Shown here: positions 34,441-40,531 of the stretch, piece by piece
How the letters are laid out: the number at the start of each line of letters is the position of its first letter
How positions within the stretch are numbered: the first letter of the stretch is position 1
Assembly: GCA_031290935.1 (NCBI GenBank)
Contig: JAISLK010000014.1
Coordinates: 1-40,531 of the forward strand
Reading direction: 5' to 3'
From: Prevotellaceae bacterium
GTDB taxonomy: Bacteria > Bacteroidota > Bacteroidia > Bacteroidales > UBA932
Length of the DNA stretch: 40,531 bases
Program-made: the position numbers and the translations under genes
The notes under the pieces: model-generated
Seen by the model: the letters and a program-made list of their open reading frames with translations, nothing else
Databases searched by the model: none
What the model was told of the DNA's origin: nothing

Positions 34441-34482
34441 GGTGTGTGCAGTATGGGGGGGTTTTATTTAGTTTAATTTTTA

Positions 34483-34490
34483 CAAAGATA
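34483..34490 (-). promoter_or_regulatory. candidate -7 box for the 5'-nucleotidase-like gene
   Basis: TATCTTTG on the minus strand, 42 bases before the start codon; no TTTG at -33. Confidence 0.45.
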
Positions 34491-34501
34491 GGATTTTTTA
34501 T

Positions 34502-34684
34502 TTACTGCTTGTGCTTGGATTTTCCTCTTTTTTCATTTTTCTTGGGTGGTTTTTTGGGTGATTCGTGCAAATCGAATTTGTACAGAGACGCCAGAATCAT
34601 GACGCTTGGAAACACTAAAATAGCAATGACTGCCAACTGTAAACTGCTACTGCTACTCACGGCCTCCGCCGGCTGCACCCGCAA
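34502..34684 (-). CDS. possible small membrane protein, doubtful
   Basis: A 60-codon frame with one hydrophobic stretch (LQLAVIAILVFPSVMILASL) and a lysine-rich tail (ESPKKPPKKNEKRGKSKHKQ). This is a plausible single-span membrane protein. It ends just before the -7 box of the phosphatase gene. It overlaps, on the opposite strand, the lipoprotein-like start at 34626, and both cannot easily be real. I do not recognise a family. Confidence 0.25.
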   Translation of the reverse strand: MRVQPAEAVSSSSSLQLAVIAILVFPSVMILASLYKFDLHESPKKPPKKNEKRGKSKHKQ

Positions 34685-34851
34685 CGCTTACGGACAGGGA
34701 AACCGAAACCGGCCGGCGGCACACCGAGGCCGAAGTAACCATCCGCGAAACACCGCGCCGCGCCCGGTGGTGGGAAAAACTGTTTTTCTGGATTGGCGTA
34801 GCTGCTACCGCCGCCGCCGCACTATGGACTGTATATAAATTGAAAAAATAA
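34626..34851 (+). pseudogene. broken membrane/lipoprotein gene of the first cassette copy
   Basis: The 5' part reads MTANCKLLLLLTASAGCTRNAYGQ, which looks like a short lipoprotein signal with a lipobox-like cysteine. From about 34697 the meaningful frame is shifted by one: ETETGRRHTEAEVTIRE, then RRARWWEKLFFWIGVAATA and a final LKK before TAA at 34849-34851. That second part is nearly identical to the C-terminus of the intact protein at 35400-35867. The likeliest reading is a gene broken by deletion and frameshift at the edge of the duplication. Lipoprotein plus terminal membrane helix resembles small lysis-module proteins of Bacteroides phages, which is inference. The nuclease-like gene starts 3 bases after its stop. 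Confidence 0.55.
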
Positions 34852-34854
34852 CAC

Positions 34855-35229
34855 ATGAAACAACTTCCAAACAACTACACCAAAGTGGGACGGCTTTCCC
34901 AGCCGGTGGCAAAAGCCATTCGGCGCAAAGCCGCCAACATTTATATTGATGATAATCATTTGCGGCATATCTTTATCCAGCATCAGGAAGAATTGGCGGC
35001 AATTGGCTTTGATGCGCTGACCTTTGTGCAATTGGTTGTAAGCAATTACAACCGCATTTACAAAGGCGCCGGCGCTTCTTTATTACTGGTTATTTACAAC
35101 GGAAAGCCGAAAGTTACGGCCATTGAACTGAATTTGGTGTTAAAATACGGTTTTTATGAGGTGAAAACCGCGGCTATTGTACGGAAAACATTTTTGAAAG
35201 AAGAAAAACTGTTGTGGCCGGTTAAATAA
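34855..35229 (+). CDS. small phage-type nuclease-like protein (PBECR/BECR-fold candidate), intact copy
   Basis: 124 residues with no signal or membrane segment. The pattern IYIDDNHLRHIFIQHQEEL, then FVQLVVSNYNRIYKGAGASLLLV, VTAIELNLVLKYGFYEVKTA and a final EKLLW resembles the phage Barnase-EndoU-ColicinE5-RelE-like nuclease (PBECR) families: an early His-rich helix followed by a four-strand sheet. These families are usually RNases or toxin tips in prophages; I judge by likeness only. It starts 3 bases after the broken membrane gene, as in the second cassette. It is followed by a ~130-nt element with complementary ends. If it is a toxin, the immunity factor is not obvious. Confidence 0.6.
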   Translation: MKQLPNNYTKVGRLSQPVAKAIRRKAANIYIDDNHLRHIFIQHQEELAAIGFDALTFVQLVVSNYNRIYKGAGASLLLVIYNGKPKVTAIELNLVLKYGFYEVKTAAIVRKTFLKEEKLLWPVK

Positions 35230-35230
35230 A

Positions 35231-35362
35231 AAAAGGATTCACTTTTTGAGGTGCCCGCCGTTTCCCCGTACAGTATCCCACGCCCTGTACTTAATTACCT
35301 CCCAGCATCGGCGTTTACGTGGAGCCGTGAGGGCAGCGGTCTAATCAAAGTAAAACCCTTTT
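35231..35362. ncRNA. structured element, copy 1 (candidate noncoding RNA or leader)
   Basis: The ends are complementary: AAAAGGATTCACTTT (35231-35245) pairs with AAAGTAAAACCCTTTT (35347-35362). Inside is a hairpin GTACAG/CTGTAC (35268-35290) and further conserved islands (CGTGGA, AGCGGT). It is conserved with copy 2 at 36195-36324 in islands separated by variable loops. It lies between the nuclease-like gene and the gene at 35400. It could be a terminator-like tail, a leader of the next gene or an RNA in its own right; the type assigned here is tentative. Confidence 0.45.
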
Positions 35363-35399
35363 ATGAAACAAAGATACAAAAAATCAAAAATAAAATATT

Positions 35400-35867
35400 A
35401 TGGAAACTGAAACAATCCTAAAAATATGCTCTAACTGTTTTTACGCGAGACGTACTCCATGTTATTCACTTCCCGAATTTGAGTTATACGATTGTGAAAA
35501 ATTAAGAAACTATTTCGCTGTGCATATAAAAAGCAAACTTTGCGGTACATACGGCATCTGGTCAAAAGAATGTAACTTTTTTAAAGCGCTGCCACCCGAC
35601 AGCGACACCGTACGTCGGAACCTCGAATGCGACAGCCCCGAGCAGGTATTGTACCGGAAAATAGAAACCCTGAACAGGCAACTGATAGAAGCCCGCGCCG
35701 CCCTGGCCAATAAGGAAACCGAAACCGACCGCCGGCACACCGAGGCCGAAGTAACCATCCGCGAAGTGCCGCGCCGCGCCCGGTGGTGGGAAAAACTGTT
35801 TTTCTGGATTGGCGTAGCGGCAACCGCCGCCGGCACGCTATGGACTGTATATAACTTAAAAAAATAA
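35400..35867 (+). CDS. cysteine-rich protein with C-terminal membrane helix (intact cassette member)
   Basis: 155 residues in two parts. Residues 1-70 are rich in spaced cysteines (KICSNCFYARRTPC, YDCEKL, SKLCGTYGIWSKECNFF), suggesting a metal-binding or disulfide domain I do not recognise. Residues 75-125 are a charged coiled-coil-like helix (EQVLYRKIETLNRQLIEARA), and RRARWWEKLFFWIGVAATAA with the following TLWTVY forms one membrane helix. The C-terminal 50 residues are duplicated from the cassette upstream, so the gene may be a fusion of a Cys-rich head to a lysis-type tail. It is followed after 3 bases by the damaged nuclease copy. Confidence 0.65.
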   Translation: METETILKICSNCFYARRTPCYSLPEFELYDCEKLRNYFAVHIKSKLCGTYGIWSKECNFFKALPPDSDTVRRNLECDSPEQVLYRKIETLNRQLIEARAALANKETETDRRHTEAEVTIREVPRRARWWEKLFFWIGVAATAAGTLWTVYNLKK

Positions 35868-35870
35868 CAC

Positions 35871-36193
35871 ATGAAACAACTTCCAAACAACTACACCAAA
35901 GTGGGACGGCTTTCCCAGCCGGTGGCAAAAGCCATTCGGCGCAAAGCCGCCAACATTTATATTGATGATAACCATTTGCGACATATCTTTTTGCGGCACC
36001 AGGAAGAACTTGCGGCAATATTTACAAAGGCGCCGGCGCGTCTTTATTACTGGTTATCTACAACGGGAAGCCGAAAGTTACGGCCATTGAACTGAATTTG
36101 GTGTTAAAATACGGTTTTTATGAGGTAAAAACCGCGGCCATTGTACGGAAAACATTTTTGAAAGAAGAAAAATTGTTGTGGACGGGAAAATAA
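35871..36193 (+). pseudogene. nuclease-like gene, second copy, frameshifted by a 52-bp deletion
   Basis: The first 50 codons match the intact copy at 34855. Then 52 bases present in copy 1 (between GGCAAT and ATTTACAAAGG) are missing, which shifts the frame; translation ends at 36095. The rest of the gene survives in another frame (LLLVIYNGKPKVTAIELN onward) to the original stop at 36193. Very high nucleotide identity to copy 1 indicates a recent tandem duplication. Confidence 0.85.
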
Positions 36194-36194
36194 A

Positions 36195-36324
36195 AAAAGG
36201 GTTTACTTTTTAGAGGTGCCCTCAGTTCCTCGTACAGTAACCCACGCCCTGTACTTAATTACGTCCCTTTCAAATTTCACGTGGATTCGTCAGGGAAGCG
36301 GTATAATCAAAGTAAAACCCTTTT
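36195..36324. ncRNA. structured element, copy 2 (candidate noncoding RNA or leader)
   Basis: Second copy of the element at 35231-35362. Terminal arms AAAAGGGTTTACTTT (36195-36209) and AAAGTAAAACCCTTTT (36309-36324) pair over 15 bp with one bulge, better than in copy 1. The GTACAG/CTGTAC hairpin is at 36232-36254. It ends 66 bases before the replication protein gene. Confidence 0.45.
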
Positions 36325-36390
36325 ATGAGACAAAGATACAAATAAAAATAACAACCATATATAGATACTGACACTTCATACAATTAATCA

Positions 36391-39300
36391 ATGTATTTCG
36401 ACCTCAAAGAACTTTACGCAGCCGCCCGCGACGGACTGGCCATTTTTGAATATTATTTCCCGGAAGCTGCCGGAAAGCTGAGCGACCCGCGGTATAAATT
36501 CAAAATCCGGCCGGACGAAAAAACCGCGTCCGCAAAATTGAGCTACTACCAGAACCTCTGGCGCATTACCGACTTTGGCGACCAGTCGGCCGTTAACGGC
36601 CTGTCGCCGGTAGATTGGGTGATGCACCGCGAGGGGCTGCAGTATTACGACGCCCTTAAATTCATTTCCGAAGTCATTCTGCACCGCGCCCCGCGCGAGG
36701 GCTTCCGCGCCGCCGTCCGCAAAGCCGGATACCGTTTCCGCGAAATGACCGCCGAAGATAAACCCGGCGAATACCGTTTTACTTTTCGCAAAACCCCGCT
36801 CCCCGAAGAATTAAAAATTATCGGACGGTATGTAACGCCCGAGCTGCTGGCCGAATTTAACTGTCGCGTTGTGGAGCAATACGAATACTGCGGGCACAGC
36901 GACAAGATGAACCGGAACGTGGTGCATGTTTTTTCCGCCACGCCCGATTACCCGATTTACCTTTTTGATTATAAAACCTTCAAAAAGCTATACCGGCCTA
37001 TGGAAGTGGAAAAACGGTACCGGTTTATGTACATCGGCGAAAAACCGAAAAACTATGTCTTCGGGCTGGAGCAGTTGCTCAACACCGAATGCGAATTTAA
37101 CCGCGAAGACGATGACGAACTGGATTTGGTCATTGCCGGCGACGAAACAACGGCATCGAACGAGGACGACACCGGCGCCGACGAACCGAAGAAGGAAAAA
37201 CGGATTGTCAAAGACCTGTTCCGCTGCTCCGGCGAAACCGACGCCCTTAACCTCGCGTCATTGGGTTTCCACGTTTATTGGCTCAACAGCGAAAGCGCCA
37301 CGATGGACGCCGCCCAGTTCGCCGACATCGACCAGTATTGCGAAAACCATTACCAGATAATGGACTTGGACGCTACCGGGCAGCGCGAAGCCGAGCGGAA
37401 CGCCCTCCGCCACATCAACCTGTTCAATATCGCCCTGCCCGAATGGATTGCCGCCAGGAAAGACTGGCGCGGCAATGCCTGCAAAGATTTGAAGGATTTT
37501 ATCAACCTGTCGGGGAAAAATAAGGAAGAAACAACCTACGATTTCCGGGTGCTTAAAACCAACGCCCGGCGCGCCCGGTTCTGGTCGAAAACGAAGGACA
37601 AACAGGGCAAGCGGTCTTACAACTTTTCGATGGAAAATTTCTACTTTTTTTTGCGATTGAACGGGTTCTATAAAATCGCCAAATCTTACGTCCGCAAATC
37701 CGATTACATGTACATCAAGTTAAACGGGAAAGTGTTTCGCCTCATTGCGCCCGATAGAATCAAAAGCGAGGTCAAAGAGTTTACCAAACGCTGGATTGAA
37801 CGGAAAAAGATGATGAACATTTTGCCGCTGCTGGATAAAATCAACACATCCAACCAAATCACAGAGGCCAATATGGAAGGCCTGCCGGAAATAGACATCA
37901 ACTTCAGGAATGCCACCCGCAATGAAGAATACCTGCATTTTGCCAACGGCATGTCCATGAAGATAACGCCCGACGCTATCCGGATGGTACGGCAGGACGA
38001 TGTGCCGAACTACATCCTGGGCGAATTGCAGATGGGCAATAAAATCATTTCGCACATCCTCCCGCATTCCAATATTCGCGTACTGGATAAACCGCCCATT
38101 GAGGTCGCGCCCACGCCCGAATACCGGGCATTACTCGAACGCCGCGACAACGCCCCGACGATCGACGCCCGCGAGACCATCAACACCGAACTGGCCGGAT
38201 TTCCCGAAATTGACCGCTATACGGTTACGATTCACGATAATGATTTCTTTTTTGTACGGTTCCTGCGGGATATGTCGCGCCTGCACTGGCGCAAGGAACT
38301 CGAGCGCGGCGAATCCCTCACCGAAGATGAACGCAAAGAAGAGCAGCTCGTCCTGGCAAACCTGTTATTCGTGTACGGATACCTCTGTTCCGAATATAAA
38401 GATCCGGCCCGGGCCTGGGCAGTATTTACAATGGATTATAAAATATCGGAAGTCGGCATCAGCTCCGGGCGTTCCGGGAAGTCCGTAAAAACATGGGCTA
38501 CCCGCTATGTGCGCCCCACCTTCTGCGTGGGCGGCCGTACACTTAACGATGCCGACAAATTCAAATTCATCTATGACGGATACACAGAGTTCCATAATAA
38601 CATTGAAATAGATGATTTTTCCGAGTTCGGGCTTTTTGATTACTTCTATACCGAAATTACGGGTTTCCGGAAAATAAACCCTAAGAATTACAGCGCTTTT
38701 GACCTCGAATATAAGCACAGCGGCAAGATGAGTATATCCACCAACTTTGAGTTGAAGAACACCGATCCCTCGACCATTGCCCGTATCCTCTATGAAGTCG
38801 CCTCCGACTATTACCATGAGAAGACCGATAAAAACGACTACCTTGAAACCCGCAAACCCGACGATAAGTTTGGGAAAAAGCTGTACGATGATTTCACGCC
38901 CGACGAATGGCTGAAATTCTATAACCTGATAGCCCACTGTATCCAGCTGCCCATGCGGTTTTATAAAATCAACCCCCCGATGGGCAATATTGTGCGCCGG
39001 GAACTGCGCCGCGAAATGCAGGCGGGCATCGGCAAGACCGATGACTTTTTCAAGTGGGCCAACACCTATTTCCAGCCCCGCCCCGCGAACGCTACAGACA
39101 TTGCCCCCGCCATGGAGGGATGGTTTAACAGTTACATTGTCAAGGAATATGCCTACAAAAACTTTGTAGAGAACCTGTCAAGCAAGCAGCGGAACGACTT
39201 CCGCATTAACAGGTTCAAGGAACATATGGCGGCATGGTGCCGCTACTACGGGTACACCTTTAACCCGCCGGAAAAATTCACAGACCATCAGAATGAGCGT

Positions 39301-39417
39301 ATAATGAAGTATATAAATGCAGAATCAAAGTCTATGGAATGCCTGTACATTGCGACTCCCGGCGCCGATGGGACGCCCGCACCCCTGACCGTAGCGCCTG
39401 GCGACTTACCCTATTGA
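36391..39417 (+). CDS. mobile-element primase/helicase-like replication protein
   Basis: 1008 residues. The N-terminal ~110 residues resemble a CHC2-like primase head (FKIRPDEKTASAKLSYYQ, WRITDFGDQSAVNGLSPVDWV) but lack the zinc cysteines. A Toprim-like segment lies at about 270-365 (LFRCSGETDALNLASLGFHVYW, then YQIMDLDATGQREAE). The C-terminal part has a P-loop-like ISSGRSGKSVKTWATRY near 690, followed by DDFSEFGLFDYFYTEITGF and SISTNFELKNTD, resembling superfamily 3 helicases of phage/plasmid primases. I infer it starts replication of an integrative element, priming and unwinding at a nearby origin. AT-rich octamers lie just downstream. Confidence 0.7.
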   Translation: MYFDLKELYAAARDGLAIFEYYFPEAAGKLSDPRYKFKIRPDEKTASAKLSYYQNLWRITDFGDQSAVNGLSPVDWVMHREGLQYYDALKFISEVILHRAPREGFRAAVRKAGYRFREMTAEDKPGEYRFTFRKTPLPEELKIIGRYVTPELLAEFNCRVVEQYEYCGHSDKMNRNVVHVFSATPDYPIYLFDYKTFKKLYRPMEVEKRYRFMYIGEKPKNYVFGLEQLLNTECEFNREDDDELDLVIAGDETTASNEDDTGADEPKKEKRIVKDLFRCSGETDALNLASLGFHVYWLNSESATMDAAQFADIDQYCENHYQIMDLDATGQREAERNALRHINLFNIALPEWIAARKDWRGNACKDLKDFINLSGKNKEETTYDFRVLKTNARRARFWSKTKDKQGKRSYNFSMENFYFFLRLNGFYKIAKSYVRKSDYMYIKLNGKVFRLIAPDRIKSEVKEFTKRWIERKKMMNILPLLDKINTSNQITEANMEGLPEIDINFRNATRNEEYLHFANGMSMKITPDAIRMVRQDDVPNYILGELQMGNKIISHILPHSNIRVLDKPPIEVAPTPEYRALLERRDNAPTIDARETINTELAGFPEIDRYTVTIHDNDFFFVRFLRDMSRLHWRKELERGESLTEDERKEEQLVLANLLFVYGYLCSEYKDPARAWAVFTMDYKISEVGISSGRSGKSVKTWATRYVRPTFCVGGRTLNDADKFKFIYDGYTEFHNNIEIDDFSEFGLFDYFYTEITGFRKINPKNYSAFDLEYKHSGKMSISTNFELKNTDPSTIARILYEVASDYYHEKTDKNDYLETRKPDDKFGKKLYDDFTPDEWLKFYNLIAHCIQLPMRFYKINPPMGNIVRRELRREMQAGIGKTDDFFKWANTYFQPRPANATDIAPAMEGWFNSYIVKEYAYKNFVENLSSKQRNDFRINRFKEHMAAWCRYYGYTFNPPEKFTDHQNERIMKYINAESKSMECLYIATPGADGTPAPLTVAPGDLPY

Positions 39418-39779
39418 CAAACGGAAACTTTTCCTGCTATTTTCCACCCCCAACCCCAAAAAAAATAACAATATGAAAAATGTAATTGTAACGGCGAAAA
39501 TGAAAAAAACACGGCAGGTTTTTAATGTCTATTTTTTTTGTAATTTGTAATAAAATGATATAAATAAAAGAAATATAATGAATTACAGCATTACAAAAAT
39601 CTGACAAAAAAAAATTTAAACAAAAAATTTTGTAATTTGTAATACCGATTTTCATTACAAATTACAAACACGAAAAAAACTGTCAGAATTTTGTAATGCC
39701 GAAACAGAATGTATATAAATGCGTTTCCGGGAAATATTACAAATTTTCATTTTTTCAGGAAAAACTTTAATACCGCGGG
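39418..39779. other. AT-rich region with nine TTTGTAAT octamers (origin or operator candidate)
   Basis: TTTGTAAT occurs on the plus strand at 39537, 39544, 39629, 39636 and 39690, and on the minus strand (ATTACAAA) at 39590, 39654, 39661 and 39736. Two pairs make a perfect 15-bp inverted repeat, 39629-39643 with 39654-39668, around a 10-base loop. The region lies between the replication protein and a small DNA-binding protein, so it may be an iteron origin or an operator. No gene is seen in it. Confidence 0.75.
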
Positions 39780-39791
39780 ATGCGGAAAAAA

Positions 39792-40046
39792 ATGGTAAAT
39801 TTAAAAAACATCGATATGGACTTTATCACCGTAAAAGACGTACAAAAACTGATGCGCCTGCGCCCATCGGCTGCCTACAACCGCCTTGCGCTGGTACGGC
39901 ATGCGCTCGGGAAAAAGAAACTCCCCAATGGCCGCTATCAGCCTGTTACATTCAGGGAATTTTGCGAATATTACGGAATAGACTATGAGATATACAAAAA
40001 CAAAGAACTGAAATTCGCAGAGGCGTCCAAGGCGTTCCTCAAATAA
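39792..40046 (+). CDS. small DNA-binding/excisionase-like protein
   Basis: About 84 residues, basic. MDFITVKDVQKLMRLRPSAAYNRLALVRHALGKKKLPNGRYQPVTFREFCEYYGID fits a winged-helix pattern of helix, turn, helix and strand, as in small excisionase or repressor-like proteins of Bacteroidota mobile elements. The start is placed at the second ATG (39792); another in-frame ATG lies at 39780. The octamer cluster directly upstream is a natural binding site, either for self-regulation or for replication control. The family was not recognised by name. Confidence 0.6.
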   Translation: MVNLKNIDMDFITVKDVQKLMRLRPSAAYNRLALVRHALGKKKLPNGRYQPVTFREFCEYYGIDYEIYKNKELKFAEASKAFLK

Positions 40047-40195
40047 TAGAATTTCAGCTCTACGTTTCGTTAGGTTTACTGTCGCAGTTTATAAGCTACT
40101 CTCTAACGATATTATAAAGATACAACATTTTTTAGAATACAAAAAATAGTCGTTATTAAAATAATAATTTAATTATCAATTATTTATAAAATAAT

Positions 40196-40226
40196 TTTGT
40201 CGTTATGAAAAAAAGTAGTACATTTG
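40196..40226 (+). promoter_or_regulatory. full-consensus Bacteroidota promoter
   Basis: TTTG at 40196-40199, a 19-base spacer and TACATTTG at 40219-40226. It predicts a start near 40232, leaving about 175 bases of leader before the ATG at 40407. Confidence 0.7.
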
Positions 40227-40231
40227 TAATG

Positions 40232-40283
40232 ATCAATGTACCAAAAGGCGGATAAACCCGCTTATATGTAACGGGCTTTTTTT
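40232..40283 (+). ncRNA. short leader RNA or small RNA ending at a T-run
   Basis: From the predicted start the RNA reaches a hairpin CCCG-c-TTA/TAA-CGGG (40257-40275) followed by C and seven T, an intrinsic terminator. An alternative stem AGGCGG/CCGCTT (40246-40263) shares the CCCGC bases and would block the terminator. This gives either a ~50-base small RNA or an attenuator for the gene at 40407. Confidence 0.45.
40257..40283 (+). terminator. intrinsic terminator or attenuator hairpin
   Basis: Seven paired bases with one bulged C, loop TATG, then CTTTTTTT. Confidence 0.55.
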
Positions 40284-40297
40284 ATGCCCTATAATAT

Positions 40298-40378
40298 AAC
40301 GGTTCTGTACCCCCGCGTGTAGTATGTAATATGCACACAGCCTTTTGGGCGTTGATCAGCGGGAAAGGCGGAACCGTT
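40298..40378. repeat. nested inverted repeats in the leader of the last gene
   Basis: AACGGTTC (40298-40305) pairs with GAACCGTT (40371-40378), which is followed by TTT. Inside, CCCGC (40312-40316) pairs with GCGGG (40359-40363) and GTGT with ACAC. GCCTTTTGG (40340-40348) is complementary to CCAAAAGGC upstream (40241-40249). Confidence 0.5.
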
Positions 40379-40406
40379 TTTATTCTGCCACAAAAAAATA
40401 TCTGTA

Positions 40407-40531
40407 ATGGTCAACACAGAAAACAATGCGAACAGCGCGAAGCACAGTAACGCAGTGAACACGGGAGCCCCCGACAGCGGCAAACTCACTATTATTAAAG
40501 ATTGGGAATCCATTGGATGGTTAGCCAATGG
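40407..40531 (+). CDS. hypothetical protein, 5' part, cut by window end
   Basis: ATG at 40407 opens a frame that runs to the last base (41 codons): a polar, Asn/Ser-rich N-terminus (MVNTENNANSAKHSNAVN) then GKLTIIKDWESIGWLAN. It lies downstream of a strong promoter and structured leader, in mobile-element context. No family recognised. Confidence 0.5.
   Translation, partial: MVNTENNANSAKHSNAVNTGAPDSGKLTIIKDWESIGWLAN

Larger units (their letters stand above)
34697..36340 (+). repeat. tandem duplication of a two-gene cassette plus tail
   Basis: Copy 1 spans about 34697-35380 and copy 2 about 35725-36340. Each has the membrane-helix gene end, the nuclease-like gene and the structured tail. The non-duplicated 35381-35724 between them holds the start of the Cys-rich gene. 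Confidence 0.85.

Noticed and set aside
34446-34838. 130-codon plus-strand frame as one intact lipoprotein gene
   Set aside because: After residue ~75 its translation is out of frame with the conserved tail shared with 35400-35867, so the gene is broken.
40289-40528. Minus-strand 79-codon frame at the window end
   Set aside because: Overlaps the promoter-led leader and the plus-strand gene start; hydrophobic stretch arises from the complement of a GC/Ala-rich plus frame.
1-40531. tRNA, rRNA, insertion sequence or integrase gene
   Set aside because: None recognised by eye; a tRNA scan could still reveal one, but the spacers read do not show a cloverleaf.

Overview
The window looks like a chromosomal segment of a Bacteroidota organism, most likely Bacteroidales. 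The evidence is a full-length SprA/Sov-type 2401-residue outer-membrane protein, a TonB-type outer-membrane barrel with an N-terminal carboxypeptidase-regulatory-like domain, a FISUMP-like gene remnant, and promoters of the Bacteroidota form TTTG-N19/20-TAnnTTTG. Base composition is moderately GC-rich in the housekeeping part and AT-rich in two places: about 22.7-23.6 kb, and 39.4-40.3 kb.

Layout. 1-372 is the 3' end of an unrecognised gene, followed by a 21-bp tandem array. 1006-3528 holds a K+/H+ antiporter and a lipid kinase (+). 3652-9150 is a branched-chain amino acid cluster on the minus strand in the order ilvD, ilvB, ilvN, ilvC. 9184-9830 is a 41-bp tandem array with a long leader; then pheT (-). 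12555-15330 (+) carries a DUF3109 protein, ornithine aminotransferase and a CtlX-type citrulline/arginine hydrolase. A ZIP metal transporter (-) and a second 41-bp array with the same leader follow. Then come nadB and an overlapping family 2 glycosyltransferase (+), radC (-), a TonB-type receptor (-), and a decayed FISUMP gene. ruvA, sprA and gcvH form a minus-strand unit with ruvA and sprA one base apart. A second 21-bp array and a secreted 5'-nucleotidase-type phosphatase (-) close the chromosomal part.

From about 34.6 kb to the end the content changes to mobile-element material. There is a tandemly duplicated two-gene cassette: a small membrane protein with phage-lysis-like features, plus a small protein resembling phage BECR-fold nucleases. 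Each copy has lost a different member. Each is followed by a ~130-nt element with complementary ends. Then come a 1008-residue primase/helicase-like replication protein, an AT-rich cluster of nine TTTGTAAT octamers, a small DNA-binding/excisionase-like protein, and a strong promoter reading into an attenuator-like leader ahead of a gene cut by the window edge.

The most unusual chromosomal signal is a set of intergenic repeats. Two 41-bp arrays share an identical 77-bp leader core, and two 21-bp arrays are open in more than one frame. A dispersed CTGGCGCC(A/G)GC palindrome and a TGATGTGATGATG element overlap or touch the stop codons of several genes. Repeat-like sequence has also entered the N-terminus of IlvB and the C-terminus of IlvD. 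No tRNA, rRNA, insertion sequence or CRISPR array was recognised. All functions come from reading motifs and family likeness; no database search was possible.
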